From: Mesorhizobium zhangyense
Lineage (GTDB): Bacteria > Pseudomonadota > Alphaproteobacteria > Rhizobiales > Rhizobiaceae
DNA: 64,000 bases
Reading direction: 5' to 3'
NCBI RefSeq assembly: GCF_011045115.1
Contig: NZ_JAAKZG010000001.1
Coordinates: 558,001-622,000 of the forward strand
Shown: positions 29,060-39,952 of the stretch, one piece after another
Position numbering within the stretch: position 1 is the first letter of the stretch
How the letters are laid out: every line of letters starts with the position of its first letter
The notes under the pieces: model-generated
The model's input: the letters and a program-made list of their open reading frames with translations, nothing else
Databases searched by the model: none
What the model was told of the DNA's origin: nothing
Position numbers and translations under genes: made by a program

Positions 29060-29776
29060 ATGCTGACGCGCAAGCAACACGAGCTTCTAATGTTCATCCA
29101 CGAGAGGATGAAAGAAGCCGGAATCCCCCCCTCCTTCGATGAAATGAAGGAAGCGTTGGATCTTGCGTCGAAATCCGGCATCCACAGGTTGATCACGGCT
29201 CTTGAAGAGCGCGGGTTCATTCGCCGACTACCGAATCGTGCTCGAGCGCTCGAAGTTCTGCGTTTGCCCGATTCCATGGCTCCTGGGCTGGCGCCGCAGC
29301 GCGCGAAATTCTCGCCGAGCGTCATCGAAGGAAGCCTCGGACGACGGCCGGAACCCGCGCGTGGCCCTGTGGCCGGTAATGACGATGTCGGGTCCGCTGT
29401 ATCAATCCCGGTAATGGGCCGGATTGCCGCCGGTGTGCCGATCGAGGCCATCCAGCACAAGACGCATTCCATCTCCGTGCCACCGGAGATGATCATGGGC
29501 GGAGAGCACTACGCCCTTGAAGTCAAAGGCGATTCGATGATCGAGGCCGGCATTTTTGACGGCGACACGGTCATCATCCGAAATGCCAACACGGCAAATC
29601 CCGGCGAAATCGTCGTTGCGCTGGTGGATGAAGAGGAGGCCACGCTCAAGCGCTTCCGCCGCAAGGGCGCATCGATTGCGCTGGAGGCAGCCAACCCGGC
29701 CTATGAAACGCGGATTTTCGGACCCGACCGCGTGAAGGTCCAGGGCAAGCTGGTGGGATTGATCCGGCGCTACTGA
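29060..29776 (+). CDS. lexA: SOS repressor LexA
   Basis: Represses DNA-damage genes until RecA triggers its self-cleavage. The 238-residue protein starts [21 protein letters not shown] and has a winged-helix domain of the rhizobial type ([30 protein letters not shown]). The cleavage site is A124-G125 in RIAAGVPIE, the serine is S159 in [14 protein letters not shown] and the lysine K197 in ATLKRF, so the latent peptidase is intact. The ORF also allows a GTG two codons earlier, but the ATG at 29060 is standard. Two perfect GAAC/GTTC boxes lie upstream. Confidence 0.97.
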   Translation: MLTRKQHELLMFIHERMKEAGIPPSFDEMKEALDLASKSGIHRLITALEERGFIRRLPNRARALEVLRLPDSMAPGLAPQRAKFSPSVIEGSLGRRPEPARGPVAGNDDVGSAVSIPVMGRIAAGVPIEAIQHKTHSISVPPEMIMGGEHYALEVKGDSMIEAGIFDGDTVIIRNANTANPGEIVVALVDEEEATLKRFRRKGASIALEAANPAYETRIFGPDRVKVQGKLVGLIRRY

Positions 29777-29796
29777 TGATGCGCGGCGCCGCCAGG

Positions 29797-32385
29797 TTAC
29801 GGTTTGGCGCTTCGCGAATTTGAGTATCTAGACTTTTTGAACTGATTGTTCGCCGGCTTACTTTCTCTTCGCTGATATGGCGACAACCCGCGCGCCTCTC
29901 GAGAAAACGCTCGTTGTGTATGCCAGGGGCGATACGGTTGTGTCAGCGCAAAGCGGATTTCGGCGCCTCGCTCTGAACTGTCGCCATTCAGATAGATGGC
30001 GGCACTGCCGAGTTTGGCCAGTTCGCGTTTGGTGACGACAAGTGGCACCGGTTCCTCGCAGACATCCTCGGCTGTCGCGTCGTCGACCACGATAAGGCTC
30101 GCATAATCGCAGGCGCGTCGCGCGGAACGCCAATCGGCGGCGTGTGCGATAATCGCGCCGGATCGGTGCGTCGCCAGACAAAGACCATCGTGGCAGTCGA
30201 AACCAGCGGGGAGCAAGTTCGCCAGCTTTCCGGGGGATTGTTCGGACGAAATAGTCGTATCGCTTGATGCAAGACCGGCTGCTTCATTTTCCGCGGAATC
30301 ATCGAAGGACGTGCCGTTCGACGAATTACGACGCCCTTCCCGGCTTGGCTTTTTCTTGCCGGCATCGTTAATCGTATCGACCGGCTTGATCAGATTTTCC
30401 GAGAGCAGCGCCCGCTTCCAGTTTTCGATGGTGAATTCGTTCGGCCGCGCGCGGTTGACTGCGAGATTTTCATCATCGACCGGTACAGCCACCAGTCTCG
30501 CATCTTCCGAGACGAGAATGTCGGGCGCCCGAACGTCTGCCAGAAGCAGCATTCCAGCGAGCGTGAAAGGCACCGCCAGCAGTCGCAGCCATGTGGATGC
30601 CATGGTCGCAATCACCAGCGCGACGGTGAGCAATACCAGGGATTGCCCCGAAACCAGCCCGACCGCATCGACGGGCGAGCGATCCGATATCCATTGCGAA
30701 ATGACGATCATCGCCGTCAGCCCTTTGCCCATGACGTAGAAGAACGGACCATCCAGGCCGAGCGGCATCGCCAATGAGCCGGCGACAGCGAAAGGCATGA
30801 CGAGGATCGATACTGCGGGCATGACGCCAAGATTGGCGAGAAGGCTAAGCGGTGAAACCCTTTGAAAGTGATAGGCGCCAAATGCGGTCGTCGCGAGACC
30901 AGCGATGATCGAGGTCATGGCGAGCGCGCCGACGGATCCGATCGTGCGCCTGGTCAAACCGGAAATCAGCGACACATTGCCCGGTGGAACAAAGGGTTTT
31001 GACCTTTGCGAACGCCTCTCCGCCCACAGGGCATAAGCGCCGACCAAGGCCGCGGTCGCAGCAAAGGACATCTGGAAGCTCGGGCCGATGACCTCGTGCG
31101 GCGAGATCACGATGACGACGATGGCCGAGATCGCCAGATTGCGCATGGTGAGAGCACCGCGGTCGAACAGCAGTGCCGTCAGCATGATCGCGAGCATGAT
31201 GAAACTGCGTTGGGCAGCAACCTCGCCGCCGGAGATGAAGAGATAAGCCGCAATCGCCACAAGTGCCGCGGCGGCGGCGTATTTCTTGACCGGCCGGCGT
31301 GACGAAAGACCGGGAAACAACGCGAAGACCGCGCGCAATGAACCCATCATGGTTCCAGCGACAAGCGCCATATGCAGGCCTGAGATCGAGATGATGTGGT
31401 AGATCCCGGTGCGGCGCATCGATTCATTGATGTCTTCGGGAATGCCCGCGCGAATACCGACCACCAATGCGGCCGCGATCTCGCCCTCGGGGCCACCGAT
31501 CTGGCTTCGGATGCGATCCGCAATGACGTTGCGGGCATTTTCGACCCAGATGGAGAAGCGAACACTGGCGGAAGGCTGAGCGGTCGTCTCTATCAGTTCG
31601 GGTCCGCGCAGAAAAAATCCGCTTGCGCCAATTCTGTCAAAATAGCTCTTGAAGGAAAAATCATAGCTGTCGGGCCGCACGGGGCCGGAAGGCGGCATCA
31701 GCTTGACCGAGCCCCTGATTTCCGATCCGACCATCAGTCCCGGCGGGATTTTCCGGGCCGAGACGCGAACGCGGTCCGGCGCGTAGCGCAGTGTCGGCCT
31801 TGCCGTTGCCATTACATCGATGGTCAATCGCACACGGCCATTGGCCATATGGTCGATCCCGGCGACACGCCCGGTCAGTTGCGTGGAGATTTCCGATCCA
31901 AGGATCTTGGTGCCAGCGCGCCATGTCTCGATCTTGGCAAGCCCCATGCCGACAACACAGATCAACGCCCCCATCGCTGCAAAACGCAGCGCCTGATAAT
32001 GCGACGGCAGCAACAGCAGCAAAGCCGACAGCACAACGCTGCCGCCAAACATCGGCAGGAAATCCGGCTCGGCTCCGAGCCCGTAATAGATGATGGCGCC
32101 AAGCGCCAGAAACACCGGAACGAGAAGAAACGGCGTTCCGCGTTCGAGTTCCAGGACGATTGCCGTCGCGAAGGACCGCGTGGCTCGCGCACGCGACGGA
32201 ACAGTCTGAAGCGTCTTGCGCCAGGCTGCCGGCAGCAGCGGCGGCGGAGATTTCCAAGGTACCGGCAGTAGCGTAGCCGGGTTGGCTGGCGGCGATCGCG
32301 AGGGAGGCGAAACCAGCGGCGCGTCCAGCGGATAGGCAAACTGCGCCCGCTCGCTCGTCTCGCCTGTGGATGTCTCTCGCGCCAT
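29797..32385 (-). CDS. comEC: ComEC/Rec2 family competence-type membrane protein
   Basis: A large inner-membrane protein of the DNA-uptake channel family, 862 residues from [13 protein letters not shown] proline-rich cytoplasmic N-terminus (to about 60) leads into membrane helices, a DUF4131-type region (about 130-270), then the competence domain with the signature [16 protein letters not shown] and about ten further helices. The C-terminal part, where a beta-lactamase-like nuclease domain is expected, lacks a recognisable HxHxDH motif; only weak remnants are seen. A start at 32475 is possible, but 32385 leaves room for the divergent gltX promoter. Natural competence cannot be inferred from this gene alone. 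Confidence 0.88.
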   Translation of the reverse strand: MARETSTGETSERAQFAYPLDAPLVSPPSRSPPANPATLLPVPWKSPPPLLPAAWRKTLQTVPSRARATRSFATAIVLELERGTPFLLVPVFLALGAIIYYGLGAEPDFLPMFGGSVVLSALLLLLPSHYQALRFAAMGALICVVGMGLAKIETWRAGTKILGSEISTQLTGRVAGIDHMANGRVRLTIDVMATARPTLRYAPDRVRVSARKIPPGLMVGSEIRGSVKLMPPSGPVRPDSYDFSFKSYFDRIGASGFFLRGPELIETTAQPSASVRFSIWVENARNVIADRIRSQIGGPEGEIAAALVVGIRAGIPEDINESMRRTGIYHIISISGLHMALVAGTMMGSLRAVFALFPGLSSRRPVKKYAAAAALVAIAAYLFISGGEVAAQRSFIMLAIMLTALLFDRGALTMRNLAISAIVVIVISPHEVIGPSFQMSFAATAALVGAYALWAERRSQRSKPFVPPGNVSLISGLTRRTIGSVGALAMTSIIAGLATTAFGAYHFQRVSPLSLLANLGVMPAVSILVMPFAVAGSLAMPLGLDGPFFYVMGKGLTAMIVISQWISDRSPVDAVGLVSGQSLVLLTVALVIATMASTWLRLLAVPFTLAGMLLLADVRAPDILVSEDARLVAVPVDDENLAVNRARPNEFTIENWKRALLSENLIKPVDTINDAGKKKPSREGRRNSSNGTSFDDSAENEAAGLASSDTTISSEQSPGKLANLLPAGFDCHDGLCLATHRSGAIIAHAADWRSARRACDYASLIVVDDATAEDVCEEPVPLVVTKRELAKLGSAAIYLNGDSSERGAEIRFALTQPYRPWHTQRAFSREARGLSPYQRRESKPANNQFKKSRYSNSRSAKP

Positions 32386-32455
32386 CCAGGTTTCCCCAAT
32401 TCGGGACCTGGCCGGCACGCGCGCACCTCGCGGCGATCCGGCTTGCCCCTGCCCC

Positions 32456-32483
32456 TTGCACCCCTGACCATCCATGCTACATG
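32456..32483 (+). promoter_or_regulatory. Possible gltX promoter
   Basis: TTGCAC (32456-32461), a 16-base spacer and TACATG (32478-32483) resemble an alphaproteobacterial sigma-70 promoter, 70 bases upstream of the gltX ATG. The match is only moderate. Confidence 0.3.
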
Positions 32484-32552
32484 AACGCTACCGAATTGCC
32501 ATGCGTGCCATCTTCGGCTCTCGCCGGCTCGTCCCTGCCTTCTGGAAGTCCA

Positions 32553-33974
32553 ATGTCCGACACAGTCATTACCCGTTTCGCCCCCTCGCCCACCGGCTAT
32601 CTGCATATCGGCGGCGCCCGCACGGCCCTGTTCAACTGGCTTTATGCACGCCACACCGGCGGCACGATGCTGCTGCGCATCGAGGATACCGATCGCGAGC
32701 GCTCGACCGATGCGGCGACCGCAGCCATCCTGGATGGCCTTTCCTGGCTCGGCCTGCACTGGGAAGGCGATCCAGTATCGCAGTTCGAGCGCGCGCCGCG
32801 TCACCGCGAAGTGGCCGAGGAACTGGTGCGCGCCGGCAAGGCCTATTACTGCTACGCCTCCCCCGAAGAGCTCACGGAAATGCGCGAAAAGGCCCGTGCC
32901 GAGGGCCGTCCGCCGCGTTACGACGGGCGCTGGCGCGACCGCGATCCTTCCGAGGCACCTGCCGGGGTGAAGGGCGCGATCCGCATCAAGGCGCCAACTG
33001 AGGGCGAGACGATCGTGCGCGACCGCGTGCAGGGCGATGTTCGCTTTCCCAACAAGGATCTCGACGATTTCATCATCCTGCGTTCGGATGGCAACCCGAC
33101 CTACATGCACGCCGTCGTGGTCGACGATCACGATATGGGCGTCACCCATATCATCCGCGGCGACGACCACCTGACCAATGCGGCGCGCCAGACGGTCATC
33201 TACAATGCCATGGGCTGGGATGTGCCTGTCATGGCGCATATCCCGCTGATCCATGGCGCGGATGGCGCCAAGCTATCCAAGCGGCACGGCGCGCTCGGCG
33301 TCGAGGCCTATCGCGCCATGGGCTACCTGCCTGCGGCGCTGCGCAACTATCTCGTCCGTCTTGGCTGGAGCCATGGCGACGACGAGGTGATGTCGCTCGA
33401 CGATATGATCCGCTGGTTCGACATCGACGACGTCAACAAGGGTGCGGCGCGCTTCGATTTCCAGAAGCTGGAGGCGCTGAACGGCCTTCATATGCGCAAG
33501 ATGGATGACGCAGAACTGCTCGACATCTTCATTGCGACGCTGCCTTATCTCGAGAACGGCGCAACGATTTCCGAAGGGCTGAACGAAGACCGCAAGAAGC
33601 AGCTCCTGGCCGCCCTGCCCGGCCTGAAGGAGCGTGCAAAGACATTGATCGAACTCGCTGATGGCGCTGCGTTCCTGTTTGCCGCGCGCCCGCTTGCGAT
33701 GGACGAGAAAGCTGCTGTTCTGCTCGGCGAAAAACCGCGCACCACCTTGCGTGGCGCGCTGGATGCTCTCAAAAATGTGAATGACTGGAACGCGGTGACA
33801 ACCGAGGCCGCGATACGTGAATTTGCCGTCGCAAACGAGCTGAAACTTGGCGCTGCAGCGCAGCCGCTGCGTGCCGCCTTGACCGGCAAAAGCACCTCTC
33901 CCGGCGTATTTGACGTGCTTGCCGTGCTGGGCCGCGAAGAAAGCCTGGCACGCATTTCGGATCAAATCGATTAA
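32553..33974 (+). CDS. gltX: Glutamyl-tRNA synthetase
   Basis: Charges tRNA-Glu (and in many alphaproteobacteria tRNA-Gln for later amidation). The 473-residue class I synthetase begins [29 protein letters not shown] in the family style, with the HIGH signature as HIGG at residue 18, the KMSKS loop as KLSKR near residue 240, and a helical anticodon-binding tail ending in the [12 protein letters not shown] motif. The frame is open 61 codons upstream, but these lack family similarity. It is divergent from comEC and followed by gltA after 181 bases. Confidence 0.97.
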   Translation: MSDTVITRFAPSPTGYLHIGGARTALFNWLYARHTGGTMLLRIEDTDRERSTDAATAAILDGLSWLGLHWEGDPVSQFERAPRHREVAEELVRAGKAYYCYASPEELTEMREKARAEGRPPRYDGRWRDRDPSEAPAGVKGAIRIKAPTEGETIVRDRVQGDVRFPNKDLDDFIILRSDGNPTYMHAVVVDDHDMGVTHIIRGDDHLTNAARQTVIYNAMGWDVPVMAHIPLIHGADGAKLSKRHGALGVEAYRAMGYLPAALRNYLVRLGWSHGDDEVMSLDDMIRWFDIDDVNKGAARFDFQKLEALNGLHMRKMDDAELLDIFIATLPYLENGATISEGLNEDRKKQLLAALPGLKERAKTLIELADGAAFLFAARPLAMDEKAAVLLGEKPRTTLRGALDALKNVNDWNAVTTEAAIREFAVANELKLGAAAQPLRAALTGKSTSPGVFDVLAVLGREESLARISDQID

Positions 33975-34155
33975 GCCGTTCTGGCCTCATCGACGGGCAT
34001 TGAAACCCGTCTGCTGCGGTGCAACATTAGCATCACTGCCGAACTTGGCACGCCTTGAGAAATGCGATAGCAAAAGCGCGCATTTCGATATGCCTCACAT
34101 ATTGCGTTGCAAGAAACCGCGTTTGACGCGGGAAAGAAACTGAAGGGAGTTTGCG

Positions 34156-35445
34156 ATGACCGAATCGACAGCGAAACTGGAATTTGGCGGCAAAACCCAC
34201 GAATTCAAGGTGCGAAGTGGCTCCGTCGGACCAGACGTGATCGACATCGGCGCGCTCTACAAGGATACCGGCGCCTTTACCTACGACCCCGGCTTCACCT
34301 CCACGGCGAGCTGTGAGTCGGAAATCACCTTCATCGATGGCGATGAGGGCATCCTGCTGCATCGCGGCTATCCTATCGACCAGTTGGCCGAACACGGCGA
34401 CTTCCTCGAAGCCTGCTATCTGCTGCTTTATGGCGAACTGCCGACCAAGGCGCAGAAGGACGACTTCGATTACCGCGTCACGCGCCACACCATGGTGCAT
34501 GAGCAGATGTCGCGCTTCTTCACCGGCTTCCGCCGTGACGCGCACCCGATGGCGGTGATGTGCGGTGTGGTCGGCGCGCTGTCGGCCTTCTATCACGACT
34601 CGACCGACATCTCGGACCCGCACCAGCGCATGGTGGCGTCGATCCGCCTTATCGCCAAGATGCCGACCATCGCGGCCATGGCCTACAAGTACCACATCGG
34701 CCAGCCCTTCATTTACCCGAAGAACGAGCTGAATTTCGCGGCGAACTTCCTGCATATGTGCTTTGCGGTGCCGTGCGAAGAATACAAGGTCAATCCCGTT
34801 CTGGCCCGCGCCATGGAACGCATCTTCATCCTGCATGCCGACCACGAGCAGAACGCCTCGACCTCGACCGTTCGTCTCGCCGGCTCGTCGGGCGCCAATC
34901 CCTTCGCCTGCATCGCTGCCGGCATTGCCTGCCTGTGGGGTCCGGCGCATGGCGGCGCCAATGAAGCAGCGCTCAACATGCTCAGCGAGATCGGCCATGT
35001 CGACCGTATCCCGGAATTCATCGCCCGCGCCAAGGACAAGAACGATCCGTTCCGCCTGATGGGTTTTGGTCACCGCGTCTACAAGAACTACGACCCGCGC
35101 GCCAAGATCATGCAGAAGACGACGCATGAGGTTCTGGGCGAACTCGGCATCAAGGACGATCCGATGCTGGATGTCGCCATGGAGCTCGAAAAGATCGCGC
35201 TGACCGACAGCTATTTCATCGAGAAGAAGCTCTATCCGAACATCGACTTCTACTCCGGCATCACGCTGAAGGCGCTCGGCTTCCCCACCACCATGTTCAC
35301 GGTGCTGTTTGCCGTGGCGCGCACGGTTGGCTGGATCGCCCAGTGGAAGGAAATGATCGAGGATCCGCACCAGAAGATCGGCCGCCCGCGCCAGCTCTAC
35401 ACGGGCTCGCCGGAACGCGACTACGTGCCGATCGCCAAGCGCTGA
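34156..35445 (+). CDS. gltA: Citrate synthase (type II)
   Basis: First TCA-cycle step, condensing acetyl-CoA with oxaloacetate. The 429-residue protein is of the large, NADH-sensitive Gram-negative type. The catalytic triad is in place: H265 in [13 protein letters not shown]306 in [15 protein letters not shown] and D364 in [14 protein letters not shown], close to the E. coli numbering; [20 protein letters not shown] is also clear. The ATG has a strong GAAGGGAG site. A small CCGCG/CGCGG hairpin stands in the leader near 34120-34135. It ends at the shared terminator with lpxB. Confidence 0.98.
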   Translation: MTESTAKLEFGGKTHEFKVRSGSVGPDVIDIGALYKDTGAFTYDPGFTSTASCESEITFIDGDEGILLHRGYPIDQLAEHGDFLEACYLLLYGELPTKAQKDDFDYRVTRHTMVHEQMSRFFTGFRRDAHPMAVMCGVVGALSAFYHDSTDISDPHQRMVASIRLIAKMPTIAAMAYKYHIGQPFIYPKNELNFAANFLHMCFAVPCEEYKVNPVLARAMERIFILHADHEQNASTSTVRLAGSSGANPFACIAAGIACLWGPAHGGANEAALNMLSEIGHVDRIPEFIARAKDKNDPFRLMGFGHRVYKNYDPRAKIMQKTTHEVLGELGIKDDPMLDVAMELEKIALTDSYFIEKKLYPNIDFYSGITLKALGFPTTMFTVLFAVARTVGWIAQWKEMIEDPHQKIGRPRQLYTGSPERDYVPIAKR

Positions 35446-35466
35446 TCGTCCAGACATTCCGCATTA

Positions 35467-35492
35467 AAAAAGCGCCTTACGGGGCGCTTTTT
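35467..35492. terminator. Bidirectional terminator between gltA and lpxB
   Basis: AAAAAGCGCC (35467-35476) and GGCGCTTTTT (35483-35492) form a perfect 10-bp hairpin with a T-run on both strands. It serves convergent gltA and lpxB; the last two bases touch the lpxB stop codon. Confidence 0.9.
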
Positions 35493-36666
35493 ATTTGGCT
35501 TTTTTTCTGGCGATCTCAGCGAGAACAACGTCTGCTGCAATCTCGCCGGACGGTCGCTCGGTTGCCATGCGTCTTGCCACCTCGGCAAAGCCGTCCTTCT
35601 GCCAGGTCCGGAATGCCGTGTCCGAAAACAGCGCCTCGATATGCCGGGCGAGATTTTGCGGCCGGACATACTGATCGTAGAATTCCGGCACGATGGGTCG
35701 ATCGGCAATAAGATTGGGCAGAAGCGCCGACCAAACCGTGACCATGCTCAGTATCAAACGCGCGATAGCGTCGAGCTTGTAGCTCGAGACCATCGGCACG
35801 CCGGAAAGCGCAAGTTCCAGCGAAACCGTACCGGATGCGATCAGCGCCGCATCGGCTTCTGCAAATGCCCGCCATTTTCCGGCCGGATCGAGAATGATTT
35901 CGGGCTGCTGTTCCCAGCCAGAGACTGCAGTCTTCACCATATCCGCGGCATGCGGAACAGTTGGCAGCAGGAGCCGCAGACGATGCCCGCGCGCGCGCAA
36001 TGCAGCTACGGTCTGGCCAAAAGGCTCGATGAGCCCCTTCACCTCGCCCCTGCGGGAGCCGGGCAGGAGAAGCAGCGTCTTTTCGCGATCGTCCGAAAGA
36101 TCGCGCGGCTGCGCCTGTGCGCTGGCGGCGGCCTGAACGTTGGGGTCCTGCGTCAGCCGATGCCCGACATAGGTGCCAGGAGGACCGCTGAGCCGTTCAA
36201 GCTCGGCAGTTTCAAACGGCAGGATGCACAGCACATGATCGACATGCGGCCGCATCGCCTGCGCCCTGCCCGGCCGCCAGGCCCAAACGCTCGGACAGAC
36301 GTAATGGACAATCGGGATGGTCGGATCGGCCGCACGGACCTTTTTGGTGACGCGCAAGGTGAAATCCGGGCTGTCGATGGTGATCAGGCAGTCCGGCTTT
36401 TCCGCAACGATCATCTGCGCGGTCTGGCCGATGCGCTTGTACAGACGCGGCAGGTCGCGAAGAATCGCCGTGACACCCATCAACGCGATATCACTGCCAT
36501 CGAACAGCGGTGTCAGGCCCAAAGCCTGCAGGTGCCGGCCACCAATGCCGACCAGCTGGATTTCACGGCCGGTCGCCTTGCGCAAGGCGTGAATGATGTC
36601 CGCACCAAGGAGATCGCCCGACTCTTCACCGGCGACGATCGCTATCTTGAGCGGCGCTCCGGTCAT
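35491..36666 (-). CDS. lpxB: Lipid-A-disaccharide synthase
   Basis: Glycosyltransferase that joins UDP-2,3-diacylglucosamine and lipid X into the tetraacyl disaccharide of lipid A. The 391-residue protein has IAIVAGEESGDLLGADIIHALRK at the N-terminus, TIDSPDFTLRVTKKVRAADP, YVCPSVWAWRPGRAQAMR, LLLPGSRRGEVKGL and the donor-binding AEADAALIASGTVSLELALSGVPMV, all typical of LpxB. It overlaps lpxI by four bases and is the last gene of the outer-membrane block. Confidence 0.97.
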   Translation of the reverse strand: MTGAPLKIAIVAGEESGDLLGADIIHALRKATGREIQLVGIGGRHLQALGLTPLFDGSDIALMGVTAILRDLPRLYKRIGQTAQMIVAEKPDCLITIDSPDFTLRVTKKVRAADPTIPIVHYVCPSVWAWRPGRAQAMRPHVDHVLCILPFETAELERLSGPPGTYVGHRLTQDPNVQAAASAQAQPRDLSDDREKTLLLLPGSRRGEVKGLIEPFGQTVAALRARGHRLRLLLPTVPHAADMVKTAVSGWEQQPEIILDPAGKWRAFAEADAALIASGTVSLELALSGVPMVSSYKLDAIARLILSMVTVWSALLPNLIADRPIVPEFYDQYVRPQNLARHIEALFSDTAFRTWQKDGFAEVARRMATERPSGEIAADVVLAEIARKKAK

Positions 36667-37562
36667 TTGCCGACGCCCTTGGGCAGGCCGACGACGAACA
36701 GGCCAAGTGCATCGGCGCGCTCGATCATCTTTCCGTAGTCAAGCACCAGCGAGCCTCCTGCCTCCACGCCGATGCCGGCGAGACCGGCAGCATGCGCGCC
36801 TTCGACGGTCGCGGGGCCGATCGTCGGCAAGTCCGCGCGCATTTCCTGGTCCGGCTTGGCACATTTGACCAGAACACCGCGTTTCTTGCCGGCTATGCGG
36901 CCGTGGCCGCGCATGCCGGCAACGCGGGCAAGGAGCCCGTCTGTGCCCTCGATGCCTTCCAGCGCAATGACACGGCCGCCGATGGAAACAGCGCCCTGCC
37001 CGATATCCAGCGCGCCTATGGTGCGGGCCGCCGCAAGCGCTGCATCCAGATCGCGCCAGTCCGATTTCAAAGGAACCACGCCTGTCATCGGGCCTTCGAT
37101 TGCGAGCAGGTCAGGCACGATCTCATGCGCACCGACAACCTTCATGCCATAGGCCTCCAGACCGCTGACCAGCGCTTTCAAAAGGCCGTTGTCGCCGCGC
37201 GCGAGCGCAGCAAGCGCCCTCGGCAAAATGGCAAGCAGCGCCAGACGCGGTTTGACCTTGCGCCACTCGGGCCGGCGCGCAATGCCGCCGGCCAGAACGA
37301 CATGGGTAACGCCGTGGCGCTTCAGCGTCGGCACCAGCACTGCAAAATCTTCGAGCTGGAGATACTCGTGTTCGCAAGATGTCAGCGTCGAGGCCTGGTC
37401 CGCCTCACCCTCGATCAAGGCCACGAATGGCGCATGACCGGCAGCCGTAAGGCGCTCGGCAACATTGACCGGCAGTCTGCCGCTTCCCGCGACGATGCCG
37501 ACCTTGTCACCGGCCGCAAGCTTTATCGGGATTTTCGGGTCAGTCCTCGTCGGCGTCGTCAT
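36663..37562 (-). CDS. lpxI: UDP-2,3-diacylglucosamine pyrophosphatase LpxI
   Basis: Hydrolyses UDP-2,3-diacylglucosamine to lipid X. LpxI is the alphaproteobacterial replacement for E. coli LpxH and is unrelated to it (DUF1009 family). About 299 residues; VGIVAGSGRLPVNVAERLTAAG forms the N-terminal domain and LVKCAKPDQEMRADLPTIGPATVEGAHAAGL the catalytic C-terminal domain. The start at 37562 (MTTPTRTDPK) overlaps the end of lpxA by 23 bases; one further in-frame ATG is at 37592. Its place between lpxA and lpxB fits its step in the pathway. Confidence 0.95.
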   Translation of the reverse strand: MTTPTRTDPKIPIKLAAGDKVGIVAGSGRLPVNVAERLTAAGHAPFVALIEGEADQASTLTSCEHEYLQLEDFAVLVPTLKRHGVTHVVLAGGIARRPEWRKVKPRLALLAILPRALAALARGDNGLLKALVSGLEAYGMKVVGAHEIVPDLLAIEGPMTGVVPLKSDWRDLDAALAAARTIGALDIGQGAVSIGGRVIALEGIEGTDGLLARVAGMRGHGRIAGKKRGVLVKCAKPDQEMRADLPTIGPATVEGAHAAGLAGIGVEAGGSLVLDYGKMIERADALGLFVVGLPKGVGK

Positions 37563-38370
37563 CGACGGCACCCTTGAGCGGCGGCACGGCATAGTGACGC
37601 TTGCCGCGCGCGCTGAGAAAATCGACGATTTTCATCGCGGTCGGAGAATCAGCGAACTCGACGCGGGCAATCTCCAGATTTTCACTGAGTGGGCGCGCGC
37701 GATCGAAGATCGTCTTATAGGCACGCCGAAGGGTCATGATCTCTGCCTTGGACATGCCCGACCGCCTCAGCCCGACGACATTGAGGCCGCGCAGCTTGGC
37801 GCGATTGCCCATGGCAATCGCATAAGGAATGACATCGCCAACAAACATCGAGCCGCCGGCAAGAAACGCATTCTGGCCGATTCGCACGAATTGATGCACG
37901 GCACTCAACCCGCCGATACCGACATTGTCTCCGACCTCGCAATGGCCGCCGAGGGTAGCGCCGTTGGTGAGTGTGACGTTGTTGCCGACGGTGCAGTCGT
38001 GGGCGACGTGGGAATAGGCAAGGAAGGTGCCGTTGTCACCGACGATGGTTGCGCCGCGCGCATTGTCGGTGCCGACATGCATGGTCACGAATTCGCGGAT
38101 GGTGCAGTTCTTGCCGATCGTCAGCGTGGTGCGGCCGCCCTTGTGGCTGGTGTTCTGCGGCGGTCCGCCAAGAACGGCCTGGGGCCATACCGTGCAACCG
38201 TCGCCTATGGTCGTTGCGCCGATGACCGTGACGTGGCCTACGAGCCTGACGTTTTCACCGATGACGACATCGCTTCCGATATAGCAGAGCGGGCCGATAT
38301 TCGATCCCGCGCCAATGCGGGCGCCTTCTTCAATGACGGAGGACGGATGAATGAATGTTTCAGTCTGCAT
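37540..38370 (-). CDS. lpxA: UDP-N-acetylglucosamine acyltransferase
   Basis: First step of lipid A synthesis: moves a 3-hydroxyacyl chain from ACP to UDP-GlcNAc. The 276-residue protein is a left-handed beta helix of hexapeptide repeats (IHPSSVIEEGARIGAGSNIG, VIGENVRLVGHVTVIGATTIGDG and so on) with the GATLGGHCEVGDNVGIGGLSAVHQF region that includes the catalytic histidine, and a C-terminal helical domain from about residue 190. It starts 13 bases after fabZ ends. Confidence 0.97.
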   Translation of the reverse strand: MQTETFIHPSSVIEEGARIGAGSNIGPLCYIGSDVVIGENVRLVGHVTVIGATTIGDGCTVWPQAVLGGPPQNTSHKGGRTTLTIGKNCTIREFVTMHVGTDNARGATIVGDNGTFLAYSHVAHDCTVGNNVTLTNGATLGGHCEVGDNVGIGGLSAVHQFVRIGQNAFLAGGSMFVGDVIPYAIAMGNRAKLRGLNVVGLRRSGMSKAEIMTLRRAYKTIFDRARPLSENLEIARVEFADSPTAMKIVDFLSARGKRHYAVPPLKGAVDDDADED

Positions 38371-38383
38371 GTATTCTCGCTGG

Positions 38384-38851
38384 TCAGGCCACGGGCGGCG
38401 ACATCATCGCGGAGATTTCCGCTTCCGCAGCCTTTGCGCCGTCAACCATCGCTTCGCAAGCGAAACGCCAGATATTGCCTCTTTTTTTCAGCTTTTTCAC
38501 ATGGATGTGAAGGCGGTCGCCCGGCACGACGGGGCGCCGGAACTTCGCATTGTCTATCGTCATAAAATAGACGAGCGAAGGCTTGTCCGTATTCTGGCTC
38601 TTGATGCAGATCGCACCGGCCGTTTGCGCCATTGCTTCAATGATCAGGACGCCGGGCATAACGGGTTGCTCGGGGAAATGCCCCTGAAAATGCGGCTCGT
38701 TGATGGTGACATTCTTGATTCCGATCGCCGAATTGTCCTCGTCGATCTCGATGATCCTGTCGACCAGCAGAAACGGATAACGATGAGGCAGAAGCTTCAT
38801 CAATCCTAGAATATCCACGGCTTCGAGCGTGGTCGGGGCGTTGTCAGCCAT
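38384..38851 (-). CDS. fabZ: 3-hydroxyacyl-ACP dehydratase FabZ
   Basis: Dehydrates 3-hydroxyacyl-ACP in fatty-acid elongation and so competes with LpxA and LpxD for the same substrates. The 155-residue hot-dog protein has [13 protein letters not shown], catalytic H58 in [13 protein letters not shown] and E72 in [11 protein letters not shown]. The ORF is open 17 codons upstream, but [10 protein letters not shown] at 38851 has the proper spacing. It lies 7 bases after lpxD and before lpxA, the conserved order. Confidence 0.97.
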   Translation of the reverse strand: MADNAPTTLEAVDILGLMKLLPHRYPFLLVDRIIEIDEDNSAIGIKNVTINEPHFQGHFPEQPVMPGVLIIEAMAQTAGAICIKSQNTDKPSLVYFMTIDNAKFRRPVVPGDRLHIHVKKLKKRGNIWRFACEAMVDGAKAAEAEISAMMSPPVA

Positions 38852-38858
38852 TATGGTC

Positions 38859-39902
38859 TCACCCCTTCTTGGGTTTTGAAGACAATTTTCGAATCGCGGC
38901 AACGTCGCGCATGAATTCCATCATTGGCCTTGCCGGCAAGCCGGCCCAAACCTCGCCGGCCGGCACATCGTTCATGAAGCCGCTGGCGGCTGCGAGACGC
39001 GCGCCGCTGCCGATGGTGAGATGATCGGCCAGGCCAACGCGTCCGCCCATCATCACGTAGTCGCCAATGGTGACGGAACCGGAAATACCGCAATGCCCGG
39101 CAATGACGCAACCGCGTCCAATACGAACATTGTGCGCGATCTGGACAAGATTATCGATCTTGGTGCCTTCGCCGATGACGGTATCGGACATCGCGCCGCG
39201 GTCGACGGTCGTGTTGGCACCGATCTCGACATTGTCCTGGATGATGACGCGGCCGATTTGCGGAATACGCTCCGGGCCGCTCGCACCGCCGACGAAACCA
39301 AACCCTTCACGTCCGACGCTCGCGCCGCTGTGAATGACCACGCGATTGCCGACCAGAGCGCACTGCACGCTGACATTCGGCCCGATGAAACAATCCCGGC
39401 CGATCTGCACGGACCGCGCAATGACTGCGTTCGGCGCGATGATCGTGCCGCTACCGATGGCGACATCAGCGCCGATCACCGCACCGGGCTCGACAATCAC
39501 GCCGGACTCCAGCCTGGCGCTGGGATCGATATGAGCGCGGGGTGAAATGCCGGTCTCGCCCGTCATGGGCGGCGGCGACGCCGCAGCGGGGAAAAGCAGC
39601 CGCCCGATCTGGGCAAAAGCGGCCTGCGGTCGTGGCGTAACGAGAACAGCGACGCCAGGAGGCGCCTGATCGGCGATATCGGGGGTGCAGAGAAGTATGG
39701 CGGCGTTGAGCGTTCTCAGCGGGCCGGCGTTCTTCCGTCCCTCGATGAAGACAAGCGCGTCCTTCCCGCCCTCGCTCGCTGGAGCGATGGTGGAGATGGA
39801 CGTTTTGCCATAGCTGGAATCGACAAGCTCCGCGCCCGTCAGGCCGGCTATCTCAAGTGCCGTATAGCGGCGTGACGGCGCGAAGAAAACCGGATCGGAC
39901 AT
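38859..39902 (-). CDS. lpxD: UDP-3-O-(3-hydroxyacyl)glucosamine N-acyltransferase
   Basis: Adds the second 3-hydroxyacyl chain, on the amine, in lipid A synthesis. The 347-residue protein has the uridine-binding N-terminal domain (to about residue 110) and a hexapeptide-repeat beta helix ([60 protein letters not shown]), the last with the catalytic histidine. The frame is open 63 codons upstream into the gap with bamA, but [12 protein letters not shown] is the right start. No skp/ompH gene stands between bamA and lpxD here, unlike in many proteobacteria. Confidence 0.96.
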   Translation of the reverse strand: MSDPVFFAPSRRYTALEIAGLTGAELVDSSYGKTSISTIAPASEGGKDALVFIEGRKNAGPLRTLNAAILLCTPDIADQAPPGVAVLVTPRPQAAFAQIGRLLFPAAASPPPMTGETGISPRAHIDPSARLESGVIVEPGAVIGADVAIGSGTIIAPNAVIARSVQIGRDCFIGPNVSVQCALVGNRVVIHSGASVGREGFGFVGGASGPERIPQIGRVIIQDNVEIGANTTVDRGAMSDTVIGEGTKIDNLVQIAHNVRIGRGCVIAGHCGISGSVTIGDYVMMGGRVGLADHLTIGSGARLAAASGFMNDVPAGEVWAGLPARPMMEFMRDVAAIRKLSSKPKKG

Positions 39903-39952
39903 GTGCACCTTCTCTTCCGGGCGCGATGGCCCGGAAGTGTCGGCCCGCTCGA

